Shown: positions 12,760 to 23,488 of the stretch, piece after piece | Position numbering within the stretch: the first letter of the stretch is position 1 | Layout: every line of letters begins with the position of its first letter | Assembly: GCA_963921795.1 (NCBI GenBank) | Contig: OY997645.1 | Span: 21,514,918-21,578,917 of the forward strand | Length of the DNA: 64,000 bases | Direction: 5' to 3' | Origin: Nannobrachium achirus | Lineage: Eukaryota; Chordata; Actinopteri; Myctophiformes; Myctophidae | Made by a program: the position numbers and the translations under genes | The notes under the pieces: generated by a model | What the model saw: only the letters and a program-made list of their open reading frames with translations | Told to the model about the DNA's origin: nothing | The model's database searches: none

Positions 12760-13190
12760 CAGTGGTTCTAAACCTTTTCTGGCTGCGACCCCCAAAATAA
12801 TAATATTTTAACTGGGGACCCCCCACCCTGACGAGCACTAAGAGTTGAGGCATAACATTTTGTATAACATTCTATTGTGAAAATAGCAGATCTACATGCT
12901 CACAACCCCTCACGTTGCGAGGCATTGTGAGCATGTAGATCAGCTATTTTCACAATTTCAGCCTCTAATATTTGACAATTTGACCCTTTGTCAATTTAAT
13001 TTGTCATTTCAGAGGTTAAAAAAAGTCCTTACGTTGTCACTTTAGACATGTACATAAACCCTCAATACACTGTATGTTGTTTTGTTTACAGTTGAGTGAG
13101 AAAACAATGTTGCACATTAAGTTTTGGACCCCCCCAAAATCATTTTGTGACCTCTCTGGGGTCTCGACCCACAGCTTGACAAACGCTATG
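12760..13190. mobile_element. hAT-type MITE with palindromic core
   Basis: The left end CAGTGGTTCTAAACCTTTTC and a diverged right end (GGGTCTCGACCCACAGCTTG and on) are the inverted ends expected for a non-autonomous hAT element. GACCCCC blocks lie just inside both ends. A central palindrome at 12874-12956 has 32-nt arms with one mismatch and belongs to the dispersed palindrome family described in the findings. I did not find a clean 8-bp target duplication. Confidence 0.7.
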
Positions 13191-13218
13191 AGGCGTTTGC
13201 CTGGCTGCAGTGTGTACT

Positions 13219-13456
13219 AGGACCCCTTTTCCACTGGCCCAACACCACACCACACCACACCGCCCACTTGTGACATGTCTTCCACTACAAGGACCTGGGT
13301 AGAGTGGTGTGAAAGTAATACTAATTGTGGTACTAAAAAGTATCCAATCTAGAGTAGGTCTGAGCTAGGCCAAACAGGGCCAAACTTATATAGATATTTT
13401 TATGTGGTGTGGTGTAGTGTGGTGTGGTGCTAAAGCTGCAGTCGAAAAGGGGCTTA
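13219..13456. mobile_element. MITE with ACCAC-repeat arms
   Basis: Inverted ends AGGACCCCTTTTCCACTG and GTCGAAAAGGGGCTTA flank inward-facing ACACCACACCACACC and GGTGTGGTGTAGTGTGGTGT tracts. About 238 bp and non-coding. Confidence 0.6.
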
Positions 13457-14443
13457 GGTGCTGTGTTGTGTCGAGCGCACACACTGCATAGTAAACAGTG
13501 ATGTAGTAGTAGAGGACTTCTTAAAAAGTTTTAGATTAAGACAATTTGCTTGCATAGCGATGCAGCCGCGTACCGTTCTGCATCGTTACATACTTGTTAC
13601 TTTTAGCCTGCGTTTGTTGTTGTTTTTCCTCCTGAAAGAACGTGGCTAAATCATTAGCATGCTAGCGCTTTAGCCCCGTTCCTTTAGCCGTGGAGGAGAG
13701 GAATAAAATCATTACAATCAGGCAGTTTTCAAAGCAGAGAGTCCACCAATCATGCGGTTTACAACAGCTTGTATCGGGCGCTATTTTCTATCAACTGCTG
13801 TGTTGCATCTCCACTCCAGTCACTGCTGTTATGCCTGCTTGCTTTCTATGCATGGGAATTGGGAACAGAGGCTAGTAGAACGCTGCGGTCTGAGCACAGC
13901 TGGAGTTAGAGCAGACGGAATGACGCATGAATAGTAAAACAAAACATTTGCGCACTTGATATTTTAGACGAAAGAAAACTTTGATTAAACTTCGCGAATG
14001 TGGTCGCACCAAATATATTTTTTGTAAGACGTTTTTGATCGACTCGGTCGGATTTTGACTTAATTTTTTATTTATTTTTACTCCAAATGCCAATAAAATC
14101 ATCTGGGTCGCACGTATTTAATAGGGTCGGTCGCCTACCGGAAGCCAACATATAATTTTGGTAGGCCTAATACAATATAACTAGCATCTATAGTGGTTGG
14201 AAGTTGGAACGTGAAGTAGTTTCCCTAATCTTCTATTAAGAAATCTAGAACCTGAAGTATGTATTTAAGGTTAATGTATGTTTTGTAATAATAATCAAAC
14301 TCTTAAAGTTAATAATAAAAAAAATAAGTTTTTAAATAAATGTAGTGGAGTAAAAGTACAATATTTGGATCCGAGATGTAGAGTAGAAGTATTGGAAATT
14401 GGAATCACCCAAATAAAGTACAAATAACTCAAGAGTACAGTAC

Positions 14444-14916
14444 TTAAAGGACAACTTTGTTTTTTTACAACAAGGATTCATATTTTAGATTGTAATTAGA
14501 GAAAAGAAAAAGTTGAGTGTTAAAATGTTTTCATTTGCTTCGTTCTATTGTTTTATCGTGTTTACCGTGCTAAAATGTGGGGCATGCGTACGCATGGGGG
14601 CATGCGTACAAGTGGCTAAATATGTCTTTTTAGACACAATAAGCCAGCAGTTTCTTTATTGCTATTTACAGTAACACTTCTAGCCCCCATAAGTCACATC
14701 CAACCATGAAAGGTTGTGTTGTATCTTGGGAATGGGCTTATTCTGTGTAAAATGACATATTTAGCCACTTGTACGCATGCCCCCAACCACTGAAATAAGA
14801 ATCTCTAAAACAATAGAAAGAAGTAAATGAAATCATTTTAACACTCATCTTTTATATTCTTTAATTACAATCTAAAATATGAATCCTTGTTGTAAAAAAC
14901 TAAAGTTGTCCTTTAA
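14444..14916. mobile_element. TTAA-bounded MITE
   Basis: The ends are TTAAAGGACAACTTTG and its inverted counterpart CTAAAGTTGTCCTTTAA. The inverted arms run well over 100 bp, including TACAACAAGGATTCATATTT and CATGCGTACAAGTGGCTAAA with their complements. The TTAA site fits a Kolobok or piggyBac-like origin. No transposase. Confidence 0.8.
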
Positions 14917-16217
14917 GTAATTGTACTTAGTTACTTTACACCACTGGTCTTAATTTTATTTTACTTTACTTATTGTGTGTGATTTCATTTTGCATACACT
15001 TTGCACTGTTCTATGTCTCATATACTTTGCAAATATTAAAGTAGACAGATTTGGAATTGTGTTCATTTCTTTCAGACACATTTTCTACATGAACATAACC
15101 ATATTTAACCAGAACCATGAAACACAAGTAAAATTCTGCACTGTCAAAAATGACATGACTCGTTGGATTTTTGTGGGACTCAAATATCTCTGGGACCCAT
15201 CTGAAAGACCATCCTTTATGGCACCCCGTCTTAAAGCATGGTGATGCTAGAAAATAGATGCCATGCAACGGTTCAGACACTCTTGCCATATTCTTGAGGC
15301 ATGGGACAGTTAAAAATCCAAATCCATCCACTTGGTGTGATTATTAAAACAGGAGCCATCTCAAAAGAATGCCACATCCATTGATGTTTTAACATGTAGG
15401 CTAAAGGGAACAAAATGATCAAGCACGAACAAGGAAGAATGAAGTTTCGTAAGACAGCAAACAGAGCTACAAGCCAATGTGGTTCCTCTATTTTGTTCTG
15501 CTTATGGTTTTTATCAAAAAACATAATATCTAATGTATAGATGCCTTTTCTTTCCCCTTATTTAGTTTCCTATCACTATTTATGTTTATCATGTTACTTT
15601 ACATTTTATTAGAAAAATAAAATAATACGTGATTAATCAGACTACATTCTCACTTGTTAAATGCAATAACATGGCTTAAGACTACTAAAATATATACTTT
15701 GTGTATAATCTAAAAAAAAATCTTCTTTTTTATTTATTTATCTAAGACTCTTTTCAATGTAAGCATATTCCATGGTGCACATTTGAACTAGAATCAGTGC
15801 TCTCTCCTGAGGGAAAGTGACCATAGGCTCACTCCTCTTAACAGAATCAATGGGACTTGCTGTTTAAAGTGATTACAAATGTACAGGTTTCACACATTGG
15901 TAGCGCTAAAAGCTTTTGTTGGTCACAAGCGATACTTCCTTTCAATCAGTTTCATTCCGTTTCCAATGAATATGCTTGTTCTATTGAAACAGCAGCAAGA
16001 GAAACAACTTTCTCATGTGAACACAGCAAGAAATTAATAGTAGTCATACATGCAAATACAATATTTGCCTCCCATTCTACATGAGTTATAGGCAGGGCTT
16101 CCGGTGGCAAAGCAAATTCGCAATTTCTTATCTTGTGTGAAGTTCAACTTTGGTCATATTTGACATGGATTTCACTTTGGCAGGCATTGGCCACTCTCTT
16201 GCTTCAAGCTGCTTGTA
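14917..16217. other. rasa2 intron 1, nothing recognised
   Basis: AT-rich sequence with only chance reading frames. Confidence 0.4.
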
Positions 16218-16225
16218 CCCTAAAA

Positions 16226-16617
16226 CAGTGGTTCCCAAACTTTTTTGACTCAGGGCACCCCTGTAAATAACGTTTTCATCCACGTCACCCCTGAATTACA
16301 CTGTTATTTTTTAAAATCTTATATTAAATTACGTTAAGTATATACCGGTATGCACATATTTCCAGTTTCCACCTGACATACGGGATGTAACGGTGAAAAA
16401 GAAATCCATCAGAACTGACTGAAAATAACTTTATACTTGACGTTTAACCACTCTAACCCCAGCATCCCTATTCTGGAGGGAGGGTTCACTAAAAATAGCC
16501 TAACTACAAGCTAGATATTAATGAATTCCCAAAAAAAATTATTCAATTCTGCAGCACCCCTGGACTGGCATCACGGGCACGGCACCCTGGGGTGCCACGG
16601 CACTTTAGGAAACCCTG
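16226..16617. mobile_element. hAT MITE with exact 8-bp target duplication
   Basis: The left end is CAGTGGTTCCCAAACTTTTT and the right end is GGAAACCCTG. The flanks 16218-16225 and 16618-16625 are both CCCTAAAA, an exact 8-bp duplication diagnostic of hAT insertion. The 392-bp interior is non-coding. It lies in rasa2 intron 1. Confidence 0.9.
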
Positions 16618-16687
16618 CCCTAAAACTGCCATTGAATTTTTGAGAATACTGCAGAGTAGTGTTTTTTTGCCCACAGAAATTGAGAAA

Positions 16688-17430
16688 GAAACAACTAGAA
16701 GCAGTGCTCTTCCAAGCACTGGTCTCCACCAGGTCAGGTAAGTTATTGTGGCCTCCTGGTGGCCCTATAATAGGCCAATGTGAAAAGCGTGCCATGTCTT
16801 CTTTGACCTTTTTTGGCAATCGGACGCTGCATTCATGATTTGAGGCATTTTGTTCCAAGAATGTGTTTTAAAAAAGGCAACCTGCTGGTGGCGCTATAAG
16901 ATGCCAATGTGAAAAGGTGGCATTTGTTCTTCAACCTAGTGGGAATTAGTCTTACGTTTTTTTTTTGAGAGACATGGGTAAACTACGGCACCATCTTTTC
17001 CTCCACTTATCCATACTTCTACTTGTGCAGCTCAGATTCAGAGTTGGGCTGACTTCTGGTCCAAAGATATAATGGGTTTCAGCCCAGAGGTTCTTCTCGT
17101 GAAAGTGTCAGGAAAAATAATCTGGGAACTCAGTTATGACTTTAGAGATACGGTGTACCGATTTGCATGATTTTGGGATACATTTCCTCAGCCTAGTGGG
17201 AATGTGCATGCACAATTTAACCAAATTTGCATGCTGCATTGATGCTTTGAGGTATTTTGTTCAAAACTGACCAATCTTGCAAACTTTGGAAGCCAATCTT
17301 AGCCAATCATGAAATGTGTTTTGCCATCGTTATCAAAAGGAATCTAGGGGGGGGGGGGGGGGGGGGGAAGATGTTGATTGTACGACAACGGTTCAAAAGC
17401 CAAATGCCAAAATGTGAAGTCGGCTGTTGT
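16688..17430 (+). repeat. dispersed GGTGGCGCTA repeat copy
   Basis: CTAGAAGCAGTGCTCTTC, CCTCCTGGTGGC and ATAATAGGCCAATGTGAAAA match the interior of 5337-5732 in order. GGTGGCGCTATAAGATGCC follows. Similar text occurs at about 19126-19330, 50150-50535 and, inverted, 63290-63520. It ends near a G-run at 17347-17367. Non-coding. Confidence 0.6.
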
Positions 17431-17438
17431 AGCAACAC

Positions 17439-17945
17439 CATGAGGAGATTTGCCCTTAACGTCGACAAGACCAAGGAGCTGATGGTGGACTTCAGGCGTC
17501 CGCAGTAGAAAGGGCACCACACATGAGAAAAAAGGCTCAGCAGCAACTGCACTGGCTATGCCGACTGAAGAAGTTTGAAGTAGGACACCGCATCATCAGT
17601 CTGTAATACAACAGCTCTGTTGAAGGCGTTCTAACAGGATGGTATGGGAACGGCTTGGTATGGGAACTGTACTGCCCGAGAAAAGATCAGCCTACAAAGA
17701 GTAGATAGGCAGAGCACATCATGGGAGGCGAGCTCCCTGCACTCCAGAAACTGTACAAAAAGTGGTGTGCAGTAGTACTCGTCAAAGGCCAGCACATCAA
17801 GGACAAGCACCACCCAAATCACAAGTTGTTCAACCGCCTACAACAACCGCCAGTCAAGGGGCCCTACCACAGTAACAAGAGTAGCACCACCAGATTCTGG
17901 AGCAGTTCACCCGGCTGCCGTCAGACTGCTGAACGAGCCATAGGC
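17439..17945 (+). pseudogene. LINE reverse transcriptase 3' fragment
   Basis: Across several frames the stretch reads FALNVDKTKELMVDFRR, then AQQQLHWLCRLKKFEV, GELPALQKLYKKW and KDKHHPNHKLFNRL. These match the C-terminal end of vertebrate L2/Rex-like non-LTR retrotransposon polyproteins (typical text: DKTKELIVDFRR, GCELPALQDLY, HPNHSLF). Stops and frameshifts break it, so it is a dead fragment. The element is truncated on both sides. Confidence 0.75.
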
Positions 17946-17979
17946 CTTGTTCAGCAGCCTGATGAAGGCGGTGTGACTT

Positions 17980-18690
17980 GGGCGCCATTCACACTGCGTT
18001 TTGGCAACGAGAATTCTGCAAAAGGAAAAGTCAGATAGGCCTTCCGTTCAGACGACAAGGGCATTTTCGGGGGTTAAAAACGGAACGATCTTGAAACGCA
18101 GAGTAGGGTGGAAAAGCTGACTCCTCTCTCCCCTCACGTCACCGTGTGTGCAACAGAAACGCAAGAAGCAACAACGCATGCTAGGCTTTTTCTCTCCTAC
18201 TAATACATACTGAATGCCCTCTTTAGTACTGTGGCTTGGTGACCGAGTGGTTCACTTCTTTCCGCCACCGCGGACAACCTTTTTTTTCGGCAATAAAGTT
18301 ATTATTATCATTACATTATTATCCATGACGGAGGCGATGAGCCGACTCAGCGCCGTTACCGAGTTATGTGAATAATGTAATAATAATAATAACTTTATCG
18401 CAGAAAAAAATAAAGGTTGTCTGCGGTCGGTGGCAGAAAGAAGTGACCGAGCGGGACGCGAACCTGGGGCACATGGATCATAAAACCAAATCGTTAAACA
18501 CTCGGCCACCAAGCCACAGTACTAAGGAGGGCATTCAGTATGTATTAGTAGGAGAGAAAAAGCCTAGCATGCGTTGTTGCTACTTGCGTTTGGTGACATG
18601 GACACTACCTCATTTCGGCTGCATATGAACGCTCGATAAAAGGCAAAACGCAACGGCGATATCCCGGGACCTCGCCGTTTTCTCTACAGA
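17980..18690. mobile_element. foldback element with tRNA-like segment
   Basis: The clear inverted arms are about 18155-18305 and 18365-18595. They share AACGCATGCTAGGCTTTTTC, TCCTACTAATACATACTGAA and GTACTGTGGCTTGGTG. Weaker end similarity (GCGTTTTGGC and GCAAAACGC) suggests the full element is about 710 bp. The right arm carries an extra tRNA-like stretch that is shortened in the left arm. Non-coding, in rasa2 intron 1. Confidence 0.7.
18445..18525 (-). ncRNA. tRNA-like sequence (Leu/Ser-type), probably SINE-derived
   Basis: On the minus strand TGGCTTGGTGGCCGAGTG resembles the 5' end and A box of class II tRNAs, and GGTTCGCGTCC resembles a B box about 45 bases later. The acceptor and T stems do not pair well, so it is a tRNA pseudogene or SINE head rather than a functional tRNA. 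Confidence 0.4.
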
Positions 18691-20399
18691 GTGTTGCCGT
18701 ATGTACGGGGCCTTGGATTTTAGCTCTTCCTTGGACATCTGTGGATTACACCAATATGTGACTTGCCTTTTTTTCTTTGCACTTCCTCACAGACCTACTT
18801 GCGGATTACACCAGTGTCGGTCTACTTTGTGGATTATGCGGTCGTCACGCATTGACATTTTGCACCTAATCCCATTCCCTTGTACAACGCACTGACTTTT
18901 TTTTCCTAGCACCTTAACTAATGTTCATAAAGTCTGACAGATACATCTTGATGACATGATGACTACAGGGATAGTGTACCAATTTGGTTGAGGTTTGGAC
19001 AAAATCGAGTTGTAGAACAACAATATTTCAGAATGCTTGTCATGGGGAAATGGATTTGAGAAGTTCTGTAATGATCCAAGGGGAAAGAAATGATTGTACG
19101 ACCTACGGTTCAAAAGTTATAGGCCAAAACTGCATCGGCCTGTTATAGTGCCACCACAAGGCCGATTTGAAAAATGTAGGGTGGCATTTCTTCCTTGGCC
19201 TAGTGGGGATGTTTGTGCAACGTTTCGGATTTGGATTCAGGATGGCATATGAAAAATTTGACAGCCGTCTTATTCACATAACTATGTAGACAGACATGTG
19301 TAGTGATTTGCGTGATGTTTGGACAAAATATATAGGAGTAATATCAATAAATTTGCTTTAATATAAAAAAAAGAGATTAGCTGTTCAGACGGACGGACAC
19401 ATGCACGCCACACACAGAAGGACAGGGGCATGCATGCTTTCAAATGCCACCGCAAAAAGGTCAGAGGTCGTTCCCATTGGCTTGTTGTAGTCCAGTGAGT
19501 GGCAGAATGTTTGACAGGGATGTTGTTTGCAATGAGAACATGCGCTAACCGCTCCAACGTCTAGCTTTGTGAATAAATATGTGAATAAATATGTCCGTAT
19601 GAGCACAATAATGTCTGTATGAGCCTGAGACTAACGTCACATGCGGCTAATGTCATAGAAAGTATGCAGAGACCGACATCACCACAGTTGATGTCACAGA
19701 CAGAATGGCCCATACAAGGAGATATGCACGTGTGTCATGTTTGATACCATGGTGCGATCACACAGGTGCTATTTCTCTTTCTCTTTATGTGCTAATAAAT
19801 AAGACACAAAACTCAAACTCAAGATGATGACCTTAATTACCACCTAAGCATGTTAATTCATTAGAAAGATGAGGTGTTATAGTGACTCACCTTTAACATG
19901 TATACAGGGCAGGCTATTATTTTATAAGTTAAGTGGCATATAGTCACCTACCTACTTATTATCCTACGTACAATTTATGTATGTTTGGATTCCAGGGGCA
20001 CAGGCTCTGACCCTTTTGCGGTGGCATTTGAAAGCACGCCTCGGCCACGCATTCGGCCAGGCGGCTGGCAGCAACTGAATATGGCACAGTGAGGCACAAA
20101 CTTACTAAAATAACGTCACCCACCCGGCTTTATGATACAGAGGTTATTTGAATTACAACAAGGTGATGAAATCACAAAACTTCACACACAACTTCCATGA
20201 ACTTACTAACACTTTATTTGAACTTGGTCTACTTGTGAAGAGCAAGAGGCTTTCCAGCTAATTAGGGTGAAAGCCAGCAGCTTTCTAACAGCTTTGAGAA
20301 GCTTACAGTTTTGTAACTAGCTACTTGGCGTCATTTAAAAGCTACTTTAGAAGCTGGTCAAAATAAGGTTAAACCTGAGCATGTTGACTTCTGATGTGA
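18691..20399. other. rasa2 intron 1, mostly unrecognised
   Basis: 18900-19330 carries diverged text of the GGTGGCGCTA repeat family (GTGCCACCACAAGGCCGATT, GGTGGCATTTCTTCC). The rest shows no gene or clear repeat edge. Confidence 0.4.
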
Positions 20400-21057
20400 G
20401 TGGCGCAAAACACACTCAACGCAACGATAACGTTACAGTGATTTTTATTGCGAATTTCAAGTAACGTTTGACCACCGACAACATTAACACAGCGTTAAAC
20501 GTTAGCAAATCTCGCTTTTTGGCCAACTAGCGCGAGCAGAACGTTGCCTATTCACATTTTAAGTATTTAACGTTTACATTGAAACGCAGACAAAATAACG
20601 TTGACTGGCTGCACACTGACGAAGCCAACTTTTTTTTCGGGGCCGCCGTGCAGTCACAGTCTCCCAGACTCTGTTCCCCTGAATGAATCATTCACAACAA
20701 GCTAGTACTAGTAGCTGTTGTTAGCTTCCTGCGCTGCTGCTGCTGGCTAGCCGGCTCTACTTCGTCGCGCGTCCGTCCGTCCGTGTCGCCAGACAATACA
20801 TAAATAAAAACACGTCTTTTCAACAGAAAAGAAGTGTCGACGCAGACTTTTCAGTTAGGAAATATGTCATGTTTTTTTGTCTAGTGACATAGACGGTCTC
20901 GTGCAACCGAGTCTATTATATTAAAGCTTTAATAACGAAAGCACCGCGCCCCTCTCCTCTCTCCTTCATCGACCGTTCGTTCATCCCTCATAACAACATA
21001 TCTCCATGTTGGGAGAGAATACGGATAAAACGTTGACAGTATAACGTTCAAACTTAC
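20400..21057 (-). promoter_or_regulatory. rasa2: CpG-rich start of rasa2 intron 1
   Basis: CpG content is clearly higher than in the flanks (CGTCGCGCGTCCGTCCGTCC near 20762, GCACCGCGCCCCTCTCC near 20941). It directly follows coding exon 1 on the minus strand, as expected for a CpG-island promoter extending into the first intron. I see no TATA box. Exact limits are estimated. Confidence 0.5.
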
Positions 21058-21115
21058 ATATTTTACCCCGCACGCTCTGTAAAATCCTTATTCCCATGTC
21101 GTCTTCTTCCGCCAT
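21058..21115 (-). CDS. rasa2: rasa2 coding exon 1 (start codon)
   Basis: RASA2 is a GTPase-activating protein of the GAP1 family that switches off Ras at the membrane. Its usual order is C2A, C2B, RasGAP, PH and Btk domains. This exon encodes MAEEDDMGIRILQSVRGKI and one base of the next Cys codon. Human RASA2 has VRVLQSLRGKICEAKNL here, so the join to exon 2 gives the family sequence exactly. The ATG at 21115-21113 has a strong context (A at -3, G at +4). The donor is a consensus GTAAGT at 21057. The N-terminal tail is far shorter than the human Ala/Pro-rich one. Together the four exons in this window give 126 codons of a protein of about 850 residues. Intron 1 is 10.8 kb. Confidence 0.88.
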
Positions 21116-21249
21116 GGTCCGTGTTTGACTATGTTACTGCTGCTACTACGCTGCGCTCAACGCTGGTTTTATCATATCGGTTTATGAATGCAAGCAACGA
21201 GCGTCGGCCTACTAGCAGCTCTACGGCGTGACGCTGACACCATGTACAC
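21116..21249 (-). promoter_or_regulatory. rasa2: probable rasa2 5' UTR and core promoter
   Basis: This is the only sequence between the rasa2 start codon and the MITE beginning near 21250. It is CpG-containing (CTACGCTGCGCTCAACGC). The transcription start is not evident, so the 5' UTR may extend into the MITE. Confidence 0.4.
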
Positions 21250-21604
21250 CACTGTTTCCCAAGCAGTGGGTCGCGGTCCCTGTCCGGACACATTTTTATG
21301 GGACCCTTTATTTTTTGTTTCCTACAGTTTATTTTTTATTATTTATATTAAAAATAAAAATCACAAAAAAGCAAAAGGTTTCATGAATAAAAAAAATCAA
21401 TGATTTTTCCCCCACAGCAATTTCACGAAGAAATTAAAGAAAAATCTAAGAAATTCCATAATAAATTAGAAAACAAATGTTTATGAAGTAGTGAAAATAG
21501 CCAATCTACAGAGCAACAGAGCGTGTAGATCTGCTGTTTTCACTAGTTTGGGTCCTGGGCAAACATATTAATTTCTTGCTAAAAAGTTTGGGAACCATGC
21601 TGAC
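21250..21604 (+). mobile_element. hAT-type MITE with palindromic core (copy 2)
   Basis: Starts CCACTGTTTCCCAAGCAGTG and ends AAGTTTGGGAACCATGCTGA. A palindrome at 21490-21544 sits near the right end. The stretch from GGGACCC through TTTCATGAATAAAAAAAATC to AGAAATTCCATAA is shared with the copy at 55790-56250 on the other strand. It lies about 135 bp upstream of the rasa2 start codon. Confidence 0.7.
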
Positions 21605-21642
21605 TGATGTAGTACACTCCGTCTCACGACGGTGTCGCGCGC

Positions 21643-21702
21643 CGGTAATAGCCATCTACAAGCCAATGTGAAGTTGTCAAATTGCAGATCGGCTATTTCC
21701 GG
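21643..21702. repeat. diverged copy of the palindrome family
   Basis: AATAGCCATCTACAAGCCAA and TTGCAGATCGGCTATT are imperfect inverted arms matching the family consensus. Confidence 0.5.
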
Positions 21703-22151
21703 ACGGAAAGGCTTTACACCTGTGTGTACAAAATTTGCGGGCCTCGATCCTCGATCTCCGTACGCCAAGCGTTTCGCTTTTTTAAAAGCCATAGCAGTGT
21801 TTGGACCCATGCTGTTATTTTGAGGAGGGCGTTGAGAGAAACTGGCTTTGCCAGTCAAAGCTATATCATAATTTCATCACATTCATCTGGCTGCACGGAA
21901 GGGAAGAATCTTCGCGATGGCGAATTAAAAAGTGAGAGCTTGACTTCAATAATATAATTTATGGATAATTTAACCGTTTGATTGACTGTTCAGTGTTGTT
22001 GGGTGGTGTGTAGAAGTCTTGATTTTAGTTTCGTTTTATTTGACATTTTTAAAAACGATCATAACTTTGCCATGATGAGGCATGTGTAATAAAGGTGTAT
22101 TGTAATGTTTACCAGTAAGACGCCCTAAGGGCGAGAAGGGACCACACTGCT
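21703..22151. other. intergenic, nothing recognised
   Basis: Between rasa2 and the TIR element. No gene or repeat boundary was recognised. Confidence 0.4.
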
Positions 22152-23232
22152 CCCTGCTAGAAAAACCAGCACAAGACCAGCAGTAAGACCCGCACCAGCA
22201 CAAACCAGCACATGGTGTGTTTTACTGCTGGTCTGTGCTGGTGCTGACCAGCAATAAGACCAGCACCAGCACAAACCAGCACATGTTGTGTTTTACTGCT
22301 GGTCTGTGCATGGTGCTGGTCTAGGTTTAGCTGGTCTAGGGTTAGCTGGTCTAATTTGCTCTGGTGCTTGAGTCCTGTTCTGATGCTCTGCTCCATGGGT
22401 ATTTGACCATATTAGATTGTGACATTATTTTTGACATTGTGTGTGGGATTCGAACTTACTACCTCTGGCGCTTCAGTCCTGCACTCATCCTCGGCGCCAC
22501 TGGAACCTGTTAGTTAAAATGGGTGTTTGTCCCTATTTGTATATGACCAACTTAGACCAGCACAGACCAGCACAGACCAGCACCAGCACAGACCAGCACC
22601 AGCACAGACCAGCAGTAAAACACAACATGTGCTGGTGCTGGTCTGTGCTGGTTTAGCTGGTCTAATTTGCTCTGGTGCTTGAGTCCTGTTCTGATGCTCT
22701 GCTCCATGGGTATTTGACCATATTAGATTGTGACATTATTTTTGACATTGTGTGTGGGATTCAAACGCTTCAGTCCTGCACTCATCCTCGGCGCCACTGG
22801 AACCTGTTAGTTAAAATGGGTGTTTGTCCCTATTTGTATATGACCAGCTTAGACCAGCACAGACCAGCACAGACCAGCACCAGCACAGACCAGCACCAGC
22901 ACAGACCAGCAGTAAAACACAACATGTGCTGGTGCTGGTCTGTGCTGGTGCTGGTCTGTGCTGGTCTATGCTGGTTTATGCTGGTTCATGCTGGTCTGTG
23001 CTGGTGCTGGTCTATGCTGGAACAGCACCAGCACAGACCAGCAGTAAAACACAACATGTGCTGGTTTGTGCTGGTGCTGGTCTGTACTGGTCTATGCTGG
23101 TTCATGCTGGTCTGTGCTGGTGCTGGTGCTGGTCTATGCTGGTTCATGCTGGTCTGTGCTGGTGGACCAGCATGGGACCAGCACAGACCAGCATGAAAAT
23201 TGTGCTGGTCTGTGCTGGTTTTTCTAGCAGGG
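22152..23232. mobile_element. TIR element filled with CCAGCACAGA minisatellite
   Basis: The ends 22152-22173 and 23211-23232 are exact 22-bp reverse complements beginning CCCTGCTAGAAAAACCAGCA. Most of the interior is a degenerate array of ACCAGCACAG in both orientations. A unique-looking block (GCTCTGGTGCTTGAGTCCTG and on, about 95 bp) occurs twice, at about 22357-22455 and 22667-22762, so the interior has been duplicated. No coding sequence. The superfamily and target duplication are unclear. Confidence 0.8.
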
Positions 23233-23261
23233 TGGTTATCATGAGACTGACTGTTATAACG

Positions 23262-23488
23262 TCCATATGGGCATTCCCAGATATGGGCTTAATTTGATAA
23301 CATCAGGGATCTCCATATATGGGCATAAAAGGGACAAGGTCAAAATTAATTTTCAAGTGTGGTTGCCGTGACGCGAGTGCAAATGAATTCTGTCTTGGCC
23401 ATATGGAGCGTGACATGAGGCTGACTGACTGAAGCACATGCATGAGCTGCAGGTTTTCATAGTAAATGCGACCTATGGTCGCAACTAA
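23262..23488 (-). repeat. second copy of the 1246-1720 repeat
   Basis: On the minus strand the order GCGACCATAGGTCGCA, CAGTCAGTCAG, AAATTAATTTTGACC, TTTTATGCCCATATATGG, GAGATCCCTGATG and ATCTGGGAATGCCCATAT follows that of the first copy. Confidence 0.65.

Noticed and set aside
18445..18525. Functional tRNA gene
   Set aside because: The A and B boxes are recognisable, but acceptor and T stems pair poorly and the sequence is part of a foldback element.
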